From: Vulcanimicrobiota bacterium
GTDB lineage: Bacteria > Vulcanimicrobiota > Vulcanimicrobiia > Eremiobacterales > Eremiobacteraceae
Direction of reading: 5' to 3'
Assembly: GCA_013290125.1 (NCBI GenBank)
Contig: JABCYQ010000025.1
Span: 1-40,547 of the forward strand
DNA: 40,547 bases
Positions 15,919-24,251 of this stretch are shown in pieces. Position numbers and translations under genes: made by a program. The stretch's first letter is position 1. Each line of letters starts with the position of its first letter. The notes under the pieces were generated by a model. It made no database searches, was not told the origin of the DNA, and saw nothing but the letters and a program-made list of their open reading frames with translations.

Positions 15919-17061
15919 TCATAATCTGCCCAGCAGTTCGCGCGCTATAAGGATGCGTTGGACCTCGGACGTGCCTTCGTATATCTCCGTGATCTTGGCG
16001 TCGCGATAGTAGCGCTCGGCCGGGAATTCGGTCGTGTAGCCGTAGCCGCCCAACACCTGCACGCACTCGGCCGCGTGTTTTCGCGCCGCGGTCGACGCAA
16101 AGAGCTTCGCCTTCGATGAAGCGTCAAGCACCTGCATGCCTTGGTCCTTCATCCATGCCGCGCGATACAACAGCAAGCGCGCAGCGTCGAGATCCACCGC
16201 CATGTCGGCGATCTTGAACGCAACGGCTTGGAAGTGGCCGATCGGCGAGCCGAATTGTCGACGGTCCCGCGCGTAGGCTTGCGCGGTATCCAAGCACGCC
16301 GCCAGAATACCAACGGATTGCGCGGCGATGCCGAGCCGCCCGATGCCAAGACTCGCAAGCGCGATCTTGTAGCCTTCGCCTTCGCTGCCGAGGAGTCGAT
16401 CGGCCGGCACGCGCGCGCCTTCGAGCACCACGTCGGTCGTATCTGATGAATGGATGCCGAGTTTCTCGGTCTTCCGCCCGAGCATGAGCCCCGGCGTTTC
16501 GCGATCGACGAGAAACGCGGAGATGCCTTTCGGTCCCGCACCGCCGGTGCGCGCGAAGATGACGAGCGCCTTTGCGAACCCGGCGTTTGTGACCCACTGC
16601 TTGCGCCCGTCCAAAACGTAATGATCGCCGTCGCGCACGGCGCGCGTGCGCAGCGCGCTTGCATCGGATCCCGACTCGGCTTCTGTCAACGCGAAGCCCC
16701 CGAGCCATTCGCCCGCGCACATCTTCGGCAGATATGCCACGCGCAATTCCTCGCGCGCGAACTGCTCGATGATGCGCGTGATCAGGCCCGCGTGGACGGA
16801 GACGGTGACGCCGACGCCCGCGTCGGCCCTGCTGATCTCCTCGATCGAGATCGCGACGCTGATCGCATCGAGTTGCGCGCCGCCATACTTCTCCGACACC
16901 GACATCCCCATGATGCCGATCTCGCCGAGCGCCGCGAACACGTCAACCGGAAACGTATGATCGCGATCCCAGGCGGCGGCATTCGGCGCGATCTCGCGCG
17001 CCGCAAACGTCGCGACGGCTTCGCGCACCGCCCGCTGGTCGTCAGTGAGATTGAAGTTCAT
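15919..17061 (-). CDS. Acyl-CoA dehydrogenase (butyryl-CoA/short-chain type)
   Basis: This is a 380-residue ACAD with the full three-domain pattern: MNFNLTDDQRAVREAV at the N-terminus, GFALTEAESGSDASALRT and KLGIHSSDTTDVVLEG in the beta-domain, and RRQFGSPIGHFQAVAFKIAD in the C-domain. The catalytic Glu362 lies in IYEGTSEVQR, the canonical short-chain form. It would oxidise butyryl-CoA or similar acyl-CoA with FAD, passing electrons to ETF. Its ATG overlaps the stop of the hydroxyacyl-CoA dehydrogenase gene by four bases (ATGA), and that gene follows a thiolase, so three of the four beta-oxidation enzymes are encoded together. The enoyl-CoA hydratase gene is not in the window. Confidence 0.95.
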   Translation of the reverse strand: MNFNLTDDQRAVREAVATFAAREIAPNAAAWDRDHTFPVDVFAALGEIGIMGMSVSEKYGGAQLDAISVAISIEEISRADAGVGVTVSVHAGLITRIIEQFAREELRVAYLPKMCAGEWLGGFALTEAESGSDASALRTRAVRDGDHYVLDGRKQWVTNAGFAKALVIFARTGGAGPKGISAFLVDRETPGLMLGRKTEKLGIHSSDTTDVVLEGARVPADRLLGSEGEGYKIALASLGIGRLGIAAQSVGILAACLDTAQAYARDRRQFGSPIGHFQAVAFKIADMAVDLDAARLLLYRAAWMKDQGMQVLDASSKAKLFASTAARKHAAECVQVLGGYGYTTEFPAERYYRDAKITEIYEGTSEVQRILIARELLGRL

Positions 17062-17900
17062 GGATACGCGTAAAAGCCGCGCCCGCTCTTACGCCCGAGG
17101 TGCCCTGCGGCCACCATCCGCTTCAAGAGCGGGCACGGCCGGTACTTCGAATCGGCGAAGCCGTCGTAGAGCACTTCCATGATCGAGAGACACGTGTCGA
17201 GCCCGATGAAATCTGCGAGTTCGAGCGGACCCATCGGATGATTCATGCCGAGCTTCATCACGGTATCGATCGCCTCGGCCGAAGCGACGCCTTCGAAGTG
17301 CGCGTAGATCGCTTCGTTGATCATCGGCATGAGGACGCGGTTGGAGATGAAGCCGGGAAAATCGCGGACTTCGACGGCCGTCTTCCCGAGAGAAAGCGCG
17401 AGATCACGCACGGCGGCGAACGTCGTATCGCTCGTCGCGAGGCCGCGGACGATCTCGACGAGTTTCATCACGGGAACCGGATTCATGAAATGCATGCCGA
17501 TCACGCGGTCGGGCCGTGTAGTGGCCGCGCCGAGGACCGTGATCGATATGGATGACGTGTTCGAAGCGAGGATCGCTTCGGAAGGCGTGGCCCGGTCGAG
17601 CGCGATGAAGAGCTGCTTCTTCAGCGCCTCATCTTCGGTCGCCGCCTCGATCGCGATGCCGACGTCGGCGGGCGCGGTGATGTCGATGTGCGGAGTGATG
17701 CGCGCCAGCAGCGCGCCGGCCTGCGTTTGCTCGATCTTGCCGCGCCCGATGGCGCGTTCGAGGTTCTTCTCTATCACTCCGACGCCGCGCCGGATCGCCG
17801 CCTCGGAGACGTCGTGAAGCAAAACGTCGTGACCGACCGCAGCGAAGACATGCGCTATGCCGGCGCCCATCTGGCCGGCGCCGACGACGAGGACGCGCAC
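17058..17900 (-). CDS. 3-hydroxybutyryl-CoA / 3-hydroxyacyl-CoA dehydrogenase
   Basis: This 280-residue NAD(P)-dependent enzyme interconverts 3-hydroxyacyl-CoA and 3-oxoacyl-CoA. The Rossmann motif GAGQMGAG lies at 7-14, the SNTSS serine segment at 113-117, and catalytic His137 in GMHFMNPVPVMKLVEI. The C-domain has DFPGFISNRVLMPMINEA and GLDTCLSIMEVLYDGFADSKYRPCP. The start is GTG 17900, four bases after the thiolase stop, because the Rossmann strand begins right there; upstream in-frame sequence is only the shadow of the thiolase. Length and single-domain form match the HBD/FadB2 type rather than the long fused FadB. The stop overlaps the dehydrogenase gene (ATGA). Confidence 0.95.
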   Translation of the reverse strand: MRVLVVGAGQMGAGIAHVFAAVGHDVLLHDVSEAAIRRGVGVIEKNLERAIGRGKIEQTQAGALLARITPHIDITAPADVGIAIEAATEDEALKKQLFIALDRATPSEAILASNTSSISITVLGAATTRPDRVIGMHFMNPVPVMKLVEIVRGLATSDTTFAAVRDLALSLGKTAVEVRDFPGFISNRVLMPMINEAIYAHFEGVASAEAIDTVMKLGMNHPMGPLELADFIGLDTCLSIMEVLYDGFADSKYRPCPLLKRMVAAGHLGRKSGRGFYAYP

Positions 17901-17904
17901 GTGC

Positions 17905-19227
17905 CTAGCGGACTTCCACCAACATCGCGTCGCCCTGGCCGCCGCCGCTGCAGATCGCCGCGATGCCAAGACCGCCCCCGCGAGCACGTAGCGCGTGCAC
18001 GAGGTGGCCGACGATGCGCGCGCCACTGGCGCCGAGCGGATGACCGAGAGCGATCGCTCCGCCGTCGACGTTCACTTTGTCCAAGTCCAAGCCGAGGCGG
18101 TCCGCCGACGTCAAGGTCACGGCGGCGAAGGCCTCGTTGATCTCCCAGAGCGCGATGTCCGAGGCTTTGAGCCCGTGCCGGTCGAGCAGTTTCTGCGCGG
18201 CAAGCGCCGGCACGAGCGGCAAATACGGCGGATCCCACGCGGCGGTTTCATGACCGCGGATCGTCGCGAGCGGCGTCAAGCCGTTGGCTTTCGCAAAATC
18301 TGCGCCGGCGAGCACGAGTACGGCTGCGGCGTCGTTCACGCCCGGCGCGTTGCCGGCCGTGATGTTGCCGTTCTTGACGATGGGCTTGAGTTTCGCCAGC
18401 GTCGCGAGATCGGTGTCTTTGCGCGGCGACTCGTCGCGATCCACGAGATTGAACGGCGCGCTCGGATCCGCAAGGTAAGGCGAGAACTTCGCAGGATCTG
18501 CCACGAATTGATCCGGGGTTTGATCGGCGAACATCGCGCCGACGCCGACTGCGACGCGCGGCGCGGGGACGCGATCCGCTATGAGCTTGCCGCGCTGCTT
18601 CGTCGCCACTTTGAGCGGGATCAATTCCTCAGCGAAGCGCCCTTGATCGTGGGCAGCGATCGCGAGCCGGTGGCTGCGCAACGCGAACTCGTCCTGCTGC
18701 GCGCGCGTGATGCCGAAATGCGTGGCGACGCCGTCTGTCGCGTCGGCCATCATGCAATGAAAGTACGCTTCCCACAATCCGTCGTGCACCATCGCATCGA
18801 GGAGCTGCGCGTTTCCCATCTTGTACCCGAAGCGCGCCTGCGGCACGAGATACGGAGCGCCCGACATGCTTTCCATGCCGCCTGCAATCACGGTGCGCGC
18901 TGCGCCAGTTTGGATCAAGCGATGCCCGTTCGCGATCGCGAGCATGCCCGATGCGCAGACTTTGTTGACGGTATCCGCGACGATCGTCTTCGGGAGGCCG
19001 GCGAAGAAAACGGTCTGGCGCGCCGGCGCCTGCCCGGTGCCGGCTTGGATCACTTCACCCATGATGGCGTGATCCAGGGCCTCCGGTGCCACGCCGCTTT
19101 TTTCCACGGCGACGCGGACGGCCTCACCGCCGAGCGTCGTGGCTGCGAGCGATGAGAGTGCGCCGCCGAGTTTGCCTATCGGCGTGCGAACGGCGGATAG
19201 AACGACAGTATCATTCATAGTGCTCAT
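17905..19227 (-). CDS. Acetyl-CoA acetyltransferase (thiolase)
   Basis: This is a thiolase II-type enzyme of 440 residues that makes or cleaves acetoacetyl-CoA or 3-oxoacyl-CoA. The acyl-accepting Cys91 is in VNKVCASGM, and the C-terminal His396 (GHPLGASG) and Cys426 (CSGGGQG) complete the catalytic set. GGMESMSGAPY and NAPGVNDAAAVLVL are family segments. It is longer than the usual 390-400 residues because of an expanded loop around 230-285 (PDQFVADPAKFSPYLADPS). The start is ATG 19227 (MSTMNDTVVLS); a second ATG at 19218 is possible, and an upstream extension has no family support. It is the first gene of the thiolase-HBD-ACAD set, with an intrinsic terminator about 40 bases upstream of the start codon. 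Confidence 0.95.
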   Translation of the reverse strand: MSTMNDTVVLSAVRTPIGKLGGALSSLAATTLGGEAVRVAVEKSGVAPEALDHAIMGEVIQAGTGQAPARQTVFFAGLPKTIVADTVNKVCASGMLAIANGHRLIQTGAARTVIAGGMESMSGAPYLVPQARFGYKMGNAQLLDAMVHDGLWEAYFHCMMADATDGVATHFGITRAQQDEFALRSHRLAIAAHDQGRFAEELIPLKVATKQRGKLIADRVPAPRVAVGVGAMFADQTPDQFVADPAKFSPYLADPSAPFNLVDRDESPRKDTDLATLAKLKPIVKNGNITAGNAPGVNDAAAVLVLAGADFAKANGLTPLATIRGHETAAWDPPYLPLVPALAAQKLLDRHGLKASDIALWEINEAFAAVTLTSADRLGLDLDKVNVDGGAIALGHPLGASGARIVGHLVHALRARGGGLGIAAICSGGGQGDAMLVEVR

Positions 19228-19267
19228 GACATCCGGCGTATTTTCCCGATTACCGGAGTGCGCCTCC

Positions 19268-19294
19268 AAAAAAAGAGGCCGCCTTGCGGCGGCC
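19268..19294 (-). terminator. Intrinsic terminator upstream of the thiolase operon
   Basis: On the minus strand GGCCGCC-GCAA-GGCGGCC (19277-19294; 7-bp stem, GCAA tetraloop) is followed by TC and seven T residues (19268-19274). It ends transcripts coming from the methyltransferase-like gene or from a leader or small RNA in 19295-19522. Its position 41 bases before the thiolase start would also fit attenuation. Confidence 0.85.
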
Positions 19295-19522
19295 GTACGT
19301 TCCTGATTCCCGTTCGACTACAGTCCTTAGCCTTGAGTCTCCGCAGAATCGACCAGTGGCACGTCGGACGGGGATGATTGCATTTCGCACCGCACCCTCG
19401 CCTTTGCTTTCGCAATTCGGCTCTGTTTTTGGCCCGAACCCCGTGATTTGGTCCCACGATGCGGAATATTTTGGCCCGTCGTTGCCCCCGTCGGGCGAAG
19501 GCTTCACAGCCGGGACAAAAGC
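19295..19522 (-). ncRNA. ORF-free 228-base region ending in a terminator: candidate leader or small RNA
   Basis: No convincing protein frame is visible between the methyltransferase-like gene and the terminator. The minus strand has features of folded RNA: TTGC-GAAA-GCAA with a GNRA loop, several short GC stems, and A-rich single-stranded runs (CCAAAA, CCAAAAA). It may be a small RNA, a regulatory leader of the thiolase operon, or just a long 3' UTR. I could not match it to a known riboswitch, RNase P RNA, tmRNA or SRP RNA. Confidence 0.3.
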
Positions 19523-20146
19523 TCAGAAAAACAGCCCGAAGCCGCTCCACGGCCCTAATTTCAGCACCACAACGACGACCATCAAGATGAAGAACGTCAG
19601 CGTGATGACCTCGGCGCGCGCGATCACTTCAGCACGCCATCGGCCGAATCGATCTTCCGGAGCAAGCCTGCTTCCGATCGGCACGATGCTCGGCACGGCC
19701 TTGACGTATCGTCGATATTTGTCGCCGAACACGCCGGCCAAGTACGATTCTTCGAGCGGAATGATGATCGCGTAGACGCCGCAGACGAGCAGCGCGACGA
19801 TAGCGGTCATGATCGCGGCTTCGAGCAGCGAGACGCCGCCTGCGAATGCGATCAAGAAGCCGAGCGCGATGATAGCGTTTGCCAAGTAGAGAGGATTGCG
19901 CACTGCGCCATACGGACCGCCGGTGATGAGCGTGGGGGCGGTGACGATCGCCGCGCGCGTCGTCACGCCGGAATAACCGACGGCCCAGATCCGAATCGCT
20001 TCCCCGATTGCGGCGACGACGACGCCGATCACCGCGCTCTGCAAAGTCGGTCTGCCGAAGACGAGCAGCACAAGTGCCACGGGCACGAGCAACGCGCCGC
20101 GATTCTTGAAGACGAGCGTTCTGAACCCGCCTGAGTTCACGTGCAT
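19523..20146 (-). CDS. Isoprenylcysteine carboxyl methyltransferase / phospholipid methyltransferase-like membrane protein
   Basis: This is a 207-residue membrane protein. Hydrophobic segments lie near 18-32, 36-52, 85-102, 105-128 and 180-197. The family signature GGPYGAVRNPLYLAN (SAM-binding region, here RNP in place of the more usual RHP) is followed by EESYLAGVFGDKYRRYVKAVP, the conserved C-terminal motif of the ICMT/PEMT-like group. Bacterial members methylate unknown, probably lipid or small, substrates in the membrane. The start is ATG 20146. The gene stands alone: a family A repeat separates it from rmd upstream, and a terminator lies downstream. The substrate cannot be inferred. Confidence 0.8.
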   Translation of the reverse strand: MHVNSGGFRTLVFKNRGALLVPVALVLLVFGRPTLQSAVIGVVVAAIGEAIRIWAVGYSGVTTRAAIVTAPTLITGGPYGAVRNPLYLANAIIALGFLIAFAGGVSLLEAAIMTAIVALLVCGVYAIIIPLEESYLAGVFGDKYRRYVKAVPSIVPIGSRLAPEDRFGRWRAEVIARAEVITLTFFILMVVVVVLKLGPWSGFGLFF

Positions 20147-20207
20147 GGCCCGCTAGATTTATTTCGAGCGACGACCCGACCTTTATCTATCCGGAGGGGG
20201 GCCGATT

Positions 20208-20271
20208 GAAGGGGCCGACTTTATGTCGGCCCACGTTACGTTCGCTTGGGCCGACTAGCGTCGGCCCCTTC
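20208..20271. repeat. Family A double-hairpin element
   Basis: The left hairpin GAAGGGGCCGAC-TTTAT-GTCGGCCC, a spacer beginning ACGTTACGTT, and the right hairpin GGGCCGAC-TAGC-GTCGGCCCCTTC lie between rmd and the methyltransferase-like gene. A degenerate extra start (GGGGGGCCGATT) precedes it at about 20195. Confidence 0.88.
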
Positions 20272-20293
20272 AGACGACCCGGCAGACGATCCG

Positions 20294-21244
20294 TCAGACG
20301 AGAAATGATTCGTACAGATCGCGCAGTGTGCGATCCAGCGGAATCGTCGGCTTCCAGCCCGTGTCGCGGCGCAGCGCCGTCGCATCGCCGACCAACAGCG
20401 GCGTGTCCGAGGGGCGCATGCGCGCTGGATCTTCTTCAATTTTCACGCGCACGCCGGCGATATCCAGCAGCGCGTCGACGATCTCGCGCATGCTGATCGA
20501 ATCACCGCTGCAGACGTTGTACACTTTGCACGGCGCGCCTCGTTCTGCGAGCGCCCGATACGCGGCTGCGACATCGCGCACGTCGAGGAAGTCGCGCTTC
20601 GCCGTTAGGTTGCCGACGCACAGCACAGGCTTCTGTTCACCGCGCGCGATCGCCGCGATCTGCCGCGCGAAGGCCGGAGCCGCGAATAGATCGCTCTGCC
20701 CCGGCCCAGTGTGATTGAAAGAGCGCGTCGCAAGCGCGCGCGCCCAGCCGCAACGCGCGTATTGCAATGTGGCGACTTCGGCTGCAGCCTTGCTCGCTGC
20801 GTACGGATTGAGCGGACGAAGCGGCGTGCTTTCGCGGAGCGGCAGCAATGCGGGGTCCACGTTGCCGTATGCGTCTGCCGACCCGACCACGATCACTGCC
20901 GCGTCGGGCGCTTCACGCCTGCATGCTTCGAGCAGGCGGATCGTGCCCATGAGATTCACTTCGAGCGTGTCCGCCGGGTCGGCGATCGATGCGGGAACGG
21001 ATGATTGCCCGGCCAGATGATAGACCGCATCCGGCCGCGCATCGCGCACTGCGGCGGTAAGAGATTCGGCATCCGAGAGTTCGATCTGCCGCCACTGAAC
21101 CCGCGCAGCCTCGGACTCGCCGAGAGTGTGCAGAGCCATGCGCCGGGAGCGCGCACCGCCGAACACGACATCGCCCGCTTCCAGCAGTTCGCGGATCAGC
21201 CACTGCCCGACGAAGCCGTCTGCTCCGGTGACTAGCGCGCGCAT
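20294..21244 (-). CDS. rmd: GDP-6-deoxy-D-mannose reductase (GDP-D-rhamnose synthase)
   Basis: This is a 316-residue short-chain dehydrogenase/reductase of the extended type. The NADP-binding TGADGFVGQWL is at 7-17, the active Ser is in VVGSADAYG, and the Tyr and Lys are in NPYAASKAAAE. Segments SFNHTGPGQSDLF, KRDFLDVRDVAAAY, VYNVCSGDSISMREI and DPARMRPSDTPLLVGD closely follow Pseudomonas-type Rmd. It reduces the 4-keto-6-deoxy sugar made by GMD to GDP-D-rhamnose. The gene begins directly after the gmd stop with no spacing, so the two enzymes are made together. Other GDP-sugar reductases such as fucose synthase (WcaG) lack the RDFLDVRD/CSGxxxxMRE combination. The product may serve surface polysaccharide; no glycosyltransferase is near. 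Confidence 0.88.
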   Translation of the reverse strand: MRALVTGADGFVGQWLIRELLEAGDVVFGGARSRRMALHTLGESEAARVQWRQIELSDAESLTAAVRDARPDAVYHLAGQSSVPASIADPADTLEVNLMGTIRLLEACRREAPDAAVIVVGSADAYGNVDPALLPLRESTPLRPLNPYAASKAAAEVATLQYARCGWARALATRSFNHTGPGQSDLFAAPAFARQIAAIARGEQKPVLCVGNLTAKRDFLDVRDVAAAYRALAERGAPCKVYNVCSGDSISMREIVDALLDIAGVRVKIEEDPARMRPSDTPLLVGDATALRRDTGWKPTIPLDRTLRDLYESFLV

Positions 21245-23254
21245 CTATTTCGAATTGCGAAGCCGTGCTAGATCCGCGTCGACCATCATCTTGATCAGTT
21301 CGGCGAACGTCGTCTTTGGTGTCCAACCGAATGCAGCTTTTGCTTTCGAGGCATCGCCGACGAGCACGTCGACTTCGGCGGGGCGGATGAATTTCGGGTC
21401 CAGGACGACGTGTTTGTGCCAGTCCAATCCGACGACACCGAATGCCGCCTCGACCAATTCTTGGACGCTGCGTGTCTCGCCGGTCGCGATGACGTAATCG
21501 ACGGGTTCGTCTTGTTGCAGCATGTGCCACATCGCTTCGACGTAGTCGCCGGCATAGCCCCAGTCGCGCCGGGCATCGAGGTTGCCCAACCGAAGTTCGT
21601 CAGCGAGCCCGAGTTTGATGCGAGCGGCCGCATCGGTCACTTTGCGAGTGACGAATTCGAGCCCGCGCCTCGGAGAGTTGTGGATGACGCACTCCCCAAC
21701 GCCGGCGTGAAACCGCTCGCTTGCGGTGGACAAGTCGTAGAGCCAGCCGTCGTATGCCGGCAGCGGCGTGACGCGTTTCACTTCCTTGAGTTCGCGCCGC
21801 AGATGGCGGCCTTTGCCGGTCAAGAGCGGCGTGCGGAGGTTTATCGCGTAATACGGTCCCGGCCGCTCCGCGGGCCCCTCGTCGATGTTGAGCACGAGAT
21901 CGATGTCGAGCGCCTTGCGCGCCATCCACCACAAACCCATCGCGAGCACGGGCGAATTCGTCTTGAAATTCTTGAAGGGGTAGCGGGCGTCGCCGCGTTT
22001 GAGGCCATCAGTCGCGTTGTAGCCGTCCAAAAACCAGGTCCATGTCTGCGCATCCGCGTTGAGGACGATCTGAGGAACGCGCTTCGTTCCGTCATCCGTG
22101 TAGCAGATTTCGTATATCCAGGTCGCGAAGGCGGCGGCACCGTTCAACGCTAGCGCACCCACGGTTGCACCCGGACGGAAACCGGATGAGGTCCGGCCCT
22201 CTGTCGACCAGCCGCACGCGACGCGTTGCCACGTGGAGGCGAATCGCTTCCTTAATGCTCCGTCGTTATTCGTGAATCTCGCGCTGATATGCCCATCGAC
22301 CTCGTAGGCAGACCCATCCCCGACAAAAGCGCCCAGCAGCCACGCCAGATCGTGGCTGATCGTGGTGGTTTCCGGCGGGGCGGGCAGCGCCGCTCGCTTC
22401 ATCGAGTCGCCGGGCCGCACGTCGCCCGCCGCGCGCTCGCAGCCGTCCATGAACACGACGTGGTCGCGCGTTGCGGTCACGCTGCCGCAGCGCGCTTCGA
22501 TGCGCGTGACACCTTTGTCCGAACGCGATGGTGCGTGGTGATACGCGGTTCCGCCGAGCACGTCGACGAACCGTTCGCCATCCCAGACCTCGAGCCGTTC
22601 CGTCGCGAAGCGCTGCATCGCGGGTCCCTTGGGCCGCACTCGCAAGACTTCGCCGATCGGCACGACGTCGATAAGGCCGCGTTCACGGATGATGACCGGA
22701 GTATTCGCGGGCACGCTCTCGTGGTTGAAAAGTATACCTGAACAGGCATAAAGCCCGTACGACTCGCGATAGTTCACCGTGATCCAGTGGCCATACACTT
22801 TGGCCACGCCGTACGGACTGCGCGGGTAGAACGGCGTGTTCTCGTTCTGCGGCGTCTGCACGACCTTGCCGAACATCTCGCTGCTCGACGCCTGGTAGAA
22901 GCGCGCGTCAGGCTTCAGACCGCGCAGCGCCTCGAGTAGCCGCGTGACGCCTACCGCCGTGAACTCCGCCGTGAGGACCGGCTGTGCCCACGATGTGGGG
23001 ACGAACGATTGCGCCGCGAGATTGTAGACTTCGTCCGGTTGCGCTTCGCGGATCGCGGTCGCAAGCGAATGTTCGTCGAGCAGATCGCCTGAGAGCAACG
23101 TGATCTTGTCCACGATGTGCGCGATGCGGTCGAAGGAGTTGGTGCTGGAACGGCGCGTGATGCCGAAGACATCATAGCCCTTCGCGAGCAGAAACTCAGC
23201 CAGGTACGATCCGTCCTGACCGGTGATGCCCGTGATCAACGCACGCTTAGCCAA
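21245..23254 (-). CDS. gmd: GDP-mannose 4,6-dehydratase precursor interrupted by an intein
   Basis: This is a 669-residue precursor. Residues 1-179 and 527-669 together form a 322-residue GMD of ordinary length, which converts GDP-D-mannose to GDP-4-keto-6-deoxymannose with NADP. It shows [16 protein letters not shown] (NADP site, 8-23), the catalytic SSSE (123-126), Tyr148 and Lys152 in SPYGVAK, ILFNHE (174-179), and, after the intein, [12 protein letters not shown] and [19 protein letters not shown]. In other GMDs NHE runs directly into SPRRG; here 347 residues split them. Functional enzyme therefore requires protein splicing. The start is TTG 23254 with AAGGAG five bases upstream. rmd follows with zero spacing. 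Identification of the GMD exteins is very secure. Confidence 0.96.
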   Translation of the reverse strand: MAKRALITGITGQDGSYLAEFLLAKGYDVFGITRRSSTNSFDRIAHIVDKITLLSGDLLDEHSLATAIREAQPDEVYNLAAQSFVPTSWAQPVLTAEFTAVGVTRLLEALRGLKPDARFYQASSSEMFGKVVQTPQNENTPFYPRSPYGVAKVYGHWITVNYRESYGLYACSGILFNHESVPANTPVIIRERGLIDVVPIGEVLRVRPKGPAMQRFATERLEVWDGERFVDVLGGTAYHHAPSRSDKGVTRIEARCGSVTATRDHVVFMDGCERAAGDVRPGDSMKRAALPAPPETTTISHDLAWLLGAFVGDGSAYEVDGHISARFTNNDGALRKRFASTWQRVACGWSTEGRTSSGFRPGATVGALALNGAAAFATWIYEICYTDDGTKRVPQIVLNADAQTWTWFLDGYNATDGLKRGDARYPFKNFKTNSPVLAMGLWWMARKALDIDLVLNIDEGPAERPGPYYAINLRTPLLTGKGRHLRRELKEVKRVTPLPAYDGWLYDLSTASERFHAGVGECVIHNSPRRGLEFVTRKVTDAAARIKLGLADELRLGNLDARRDWGYAGDYVEAMWHMLQQDEPVDYVIATGETRSVQELVEAAFGVVGLDWHKHVVLDPKFIRPAEVDVLVGDASKAKAAFGWTPKTTFAELIKMMVDADLARLRNSK
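21677..22717 (-). mobile_element. Intein with LAGLIDADG homing endonuclease domain inside gmd
   Basis: Residues 180-526 of the precursor (347 aa) have intein architecture in order: Ser1 at the N-junction ([14 protein letters not shown], block A); block [13 protein letters not shown] with the T-x-x-H motif; endonuclease block [11 protein letters not shown] and block [11 protein letters not shown], each with its acidic residue; block H-like [19 protein letters not shown]; block [16 protein letters not shown]; and block G VIHN followed by extein Ser+1. The penultimate His, terminal Asn and Ser+1 needed for splicing are all present, so it should be active. The coding bounds fall exactly between GAG (E179) and TCT (S527). 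Base composition looks like the host's by eye, which suggests long residence or a similar donor. Confidence 0.93.
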
Positions 23255-23321
23255 TGCCGCTCCTTCATCGCCGCAAAGCGAATGCCGCTCATTCCGCGCA
23301 AGAGGCGGGTGGCACCTCGCA

Positions 23322-24251
23322 TCAGATCGCGCCCGCTTCGATGCCCGGACTCTTCAACTCGTTCGCATAGGCGACAATGCCGAGTCCCATCAAAGCGACT
23401 AGCCCCCCGACTGCGGTCGTCAGCGGAATCGTCTGATGCAAGAAGAGATAGGCCAACAGCGCGGCGATCGGCGGTTGAGCGAGGATCGCCACGCCGACGA
23501 CCGTGGCCGGCATAAGACCGAGCGAATGAGAGATGAGCGTGTGCCCGCCTACCGTCACGACGAGCGCAAGCAGCAGCGCAAAACCGAGATCGTGCAAGCT
23601 CACCGCGGGCGATGTGCCAGACGCGAACATCGCGATCCACATGCAAGCGGCGCACGCGGCATATACGATGGTCGCGTAGCGCGGCGCATCCACGCGCATG
23701 CGCACGCGCCGGCCGAGCAGCAGATACCAGGTCTCGACGAGCGCGGCGGCGAGCGCAAGCCCATCTCCAAGCAGTGCTGTTCCGGATACGCGCAGGTCCA
23801 TGCCGGCGACGATCGCCGTGCCGCAGACCGCAACGGCGATTCCCACAATCGCGAGCGGGCGCGGCCGTTCAGCGAAGAACAGCGCGCTGAAGAGCGCGAT
23901 CCAGATCGGGTCGGTGCTGACCATGAGCATCGCGCTCGACACCGTTGTGAAGCGGATGCCGACGGCCCAAAGCGTCAGATCAGCGGCGAAGAGCGCGCCC
24001 GCGATCGTCGAGAGAGCGATGTCGCGACCGCCGAATCGCGCGGCGGTGTCTCGCGAGCCGCTCCAACGTCCGATCAGAACGAGCGGCAAGATGAGCACGG
24101 CGGCGAAGAGGCTTCGATACGCGACCATCGCGATGGGCGGCGCATGCGCTAGTGAATAGAAGATGCCAGCCCACGATAGACCGGTGACGCCGGCGAGCAA
24201 CAGCGCGTAGCGCGCGACGATCGGACCGCCGCGCCGCGCTTGCGCGGTCAA
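23322..24251 (-). CDS. EamA/DMT-family transporter
   Basis: This is a 309-residue inner-membrane protein with ten predicted helices arranged as two EamA repeats of five. The first has [16 protein letters not shown] and [29 protein letters not shown], and the second has [31 protein letters not shown]. Members export or import small metabolites; the substrate cannot be read from sequence. The start is a TTG overlapping the stop of the thioesterase gene (TTGA), suggesting coupled translation. A gap of 67 bases separates its stop from gmd, which carries its own good ribosome site. Confidence 0.88.
   Translation of the reverse strand: MTAQARRGGPIVARYALLLAGVTGLSWAGIFYSLAHAPPIAMVAYRSLFAAVLILPLVLIGRWSGSRDTAARFGGRDIALSTIAGALFAADLTLWAVGIRFTTVSSAMLMVSTDPIWIALFSALFFAERPRPLAIVGIAVAVCGTAIVAGMDLRVSGTALLGDGLALAAALVETWYLLLGRRVRMRVDAPRYATIVYAACAACMWIAMFASGTSPAVSLHDLGFALLLALVVTVGGHTLISHSLGLMPATVVGVAILAQPPIAALLAYLFLHQTIPLTTAVGGLVALMGLGIVAYANELKSPGIEAGAI

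Noticed and set aside
17901-18026. N-terminal extension of the 3-hydroxyacyl-CoA dehydrogenase
   Set aside because: It overlaps the end of the thiolase gene in another frame; the Rossmann fold starts at the GTG at 17900.
19298-19330. Possible tRNA T-arm (CCCGTTCGACTAC)
   Set aside because: No acceptor, D or anticodon arms could be folded around it.
19330-19400. Cobalamin riboswitch suggested by GCCACTGG and GGAGAC on the minus strand
   Set aside because: The other conserved boxes (for example GCAACTGTAA-type and GGGAAGGC) are missing, and the neighbouring genes are not cobalamin-related.
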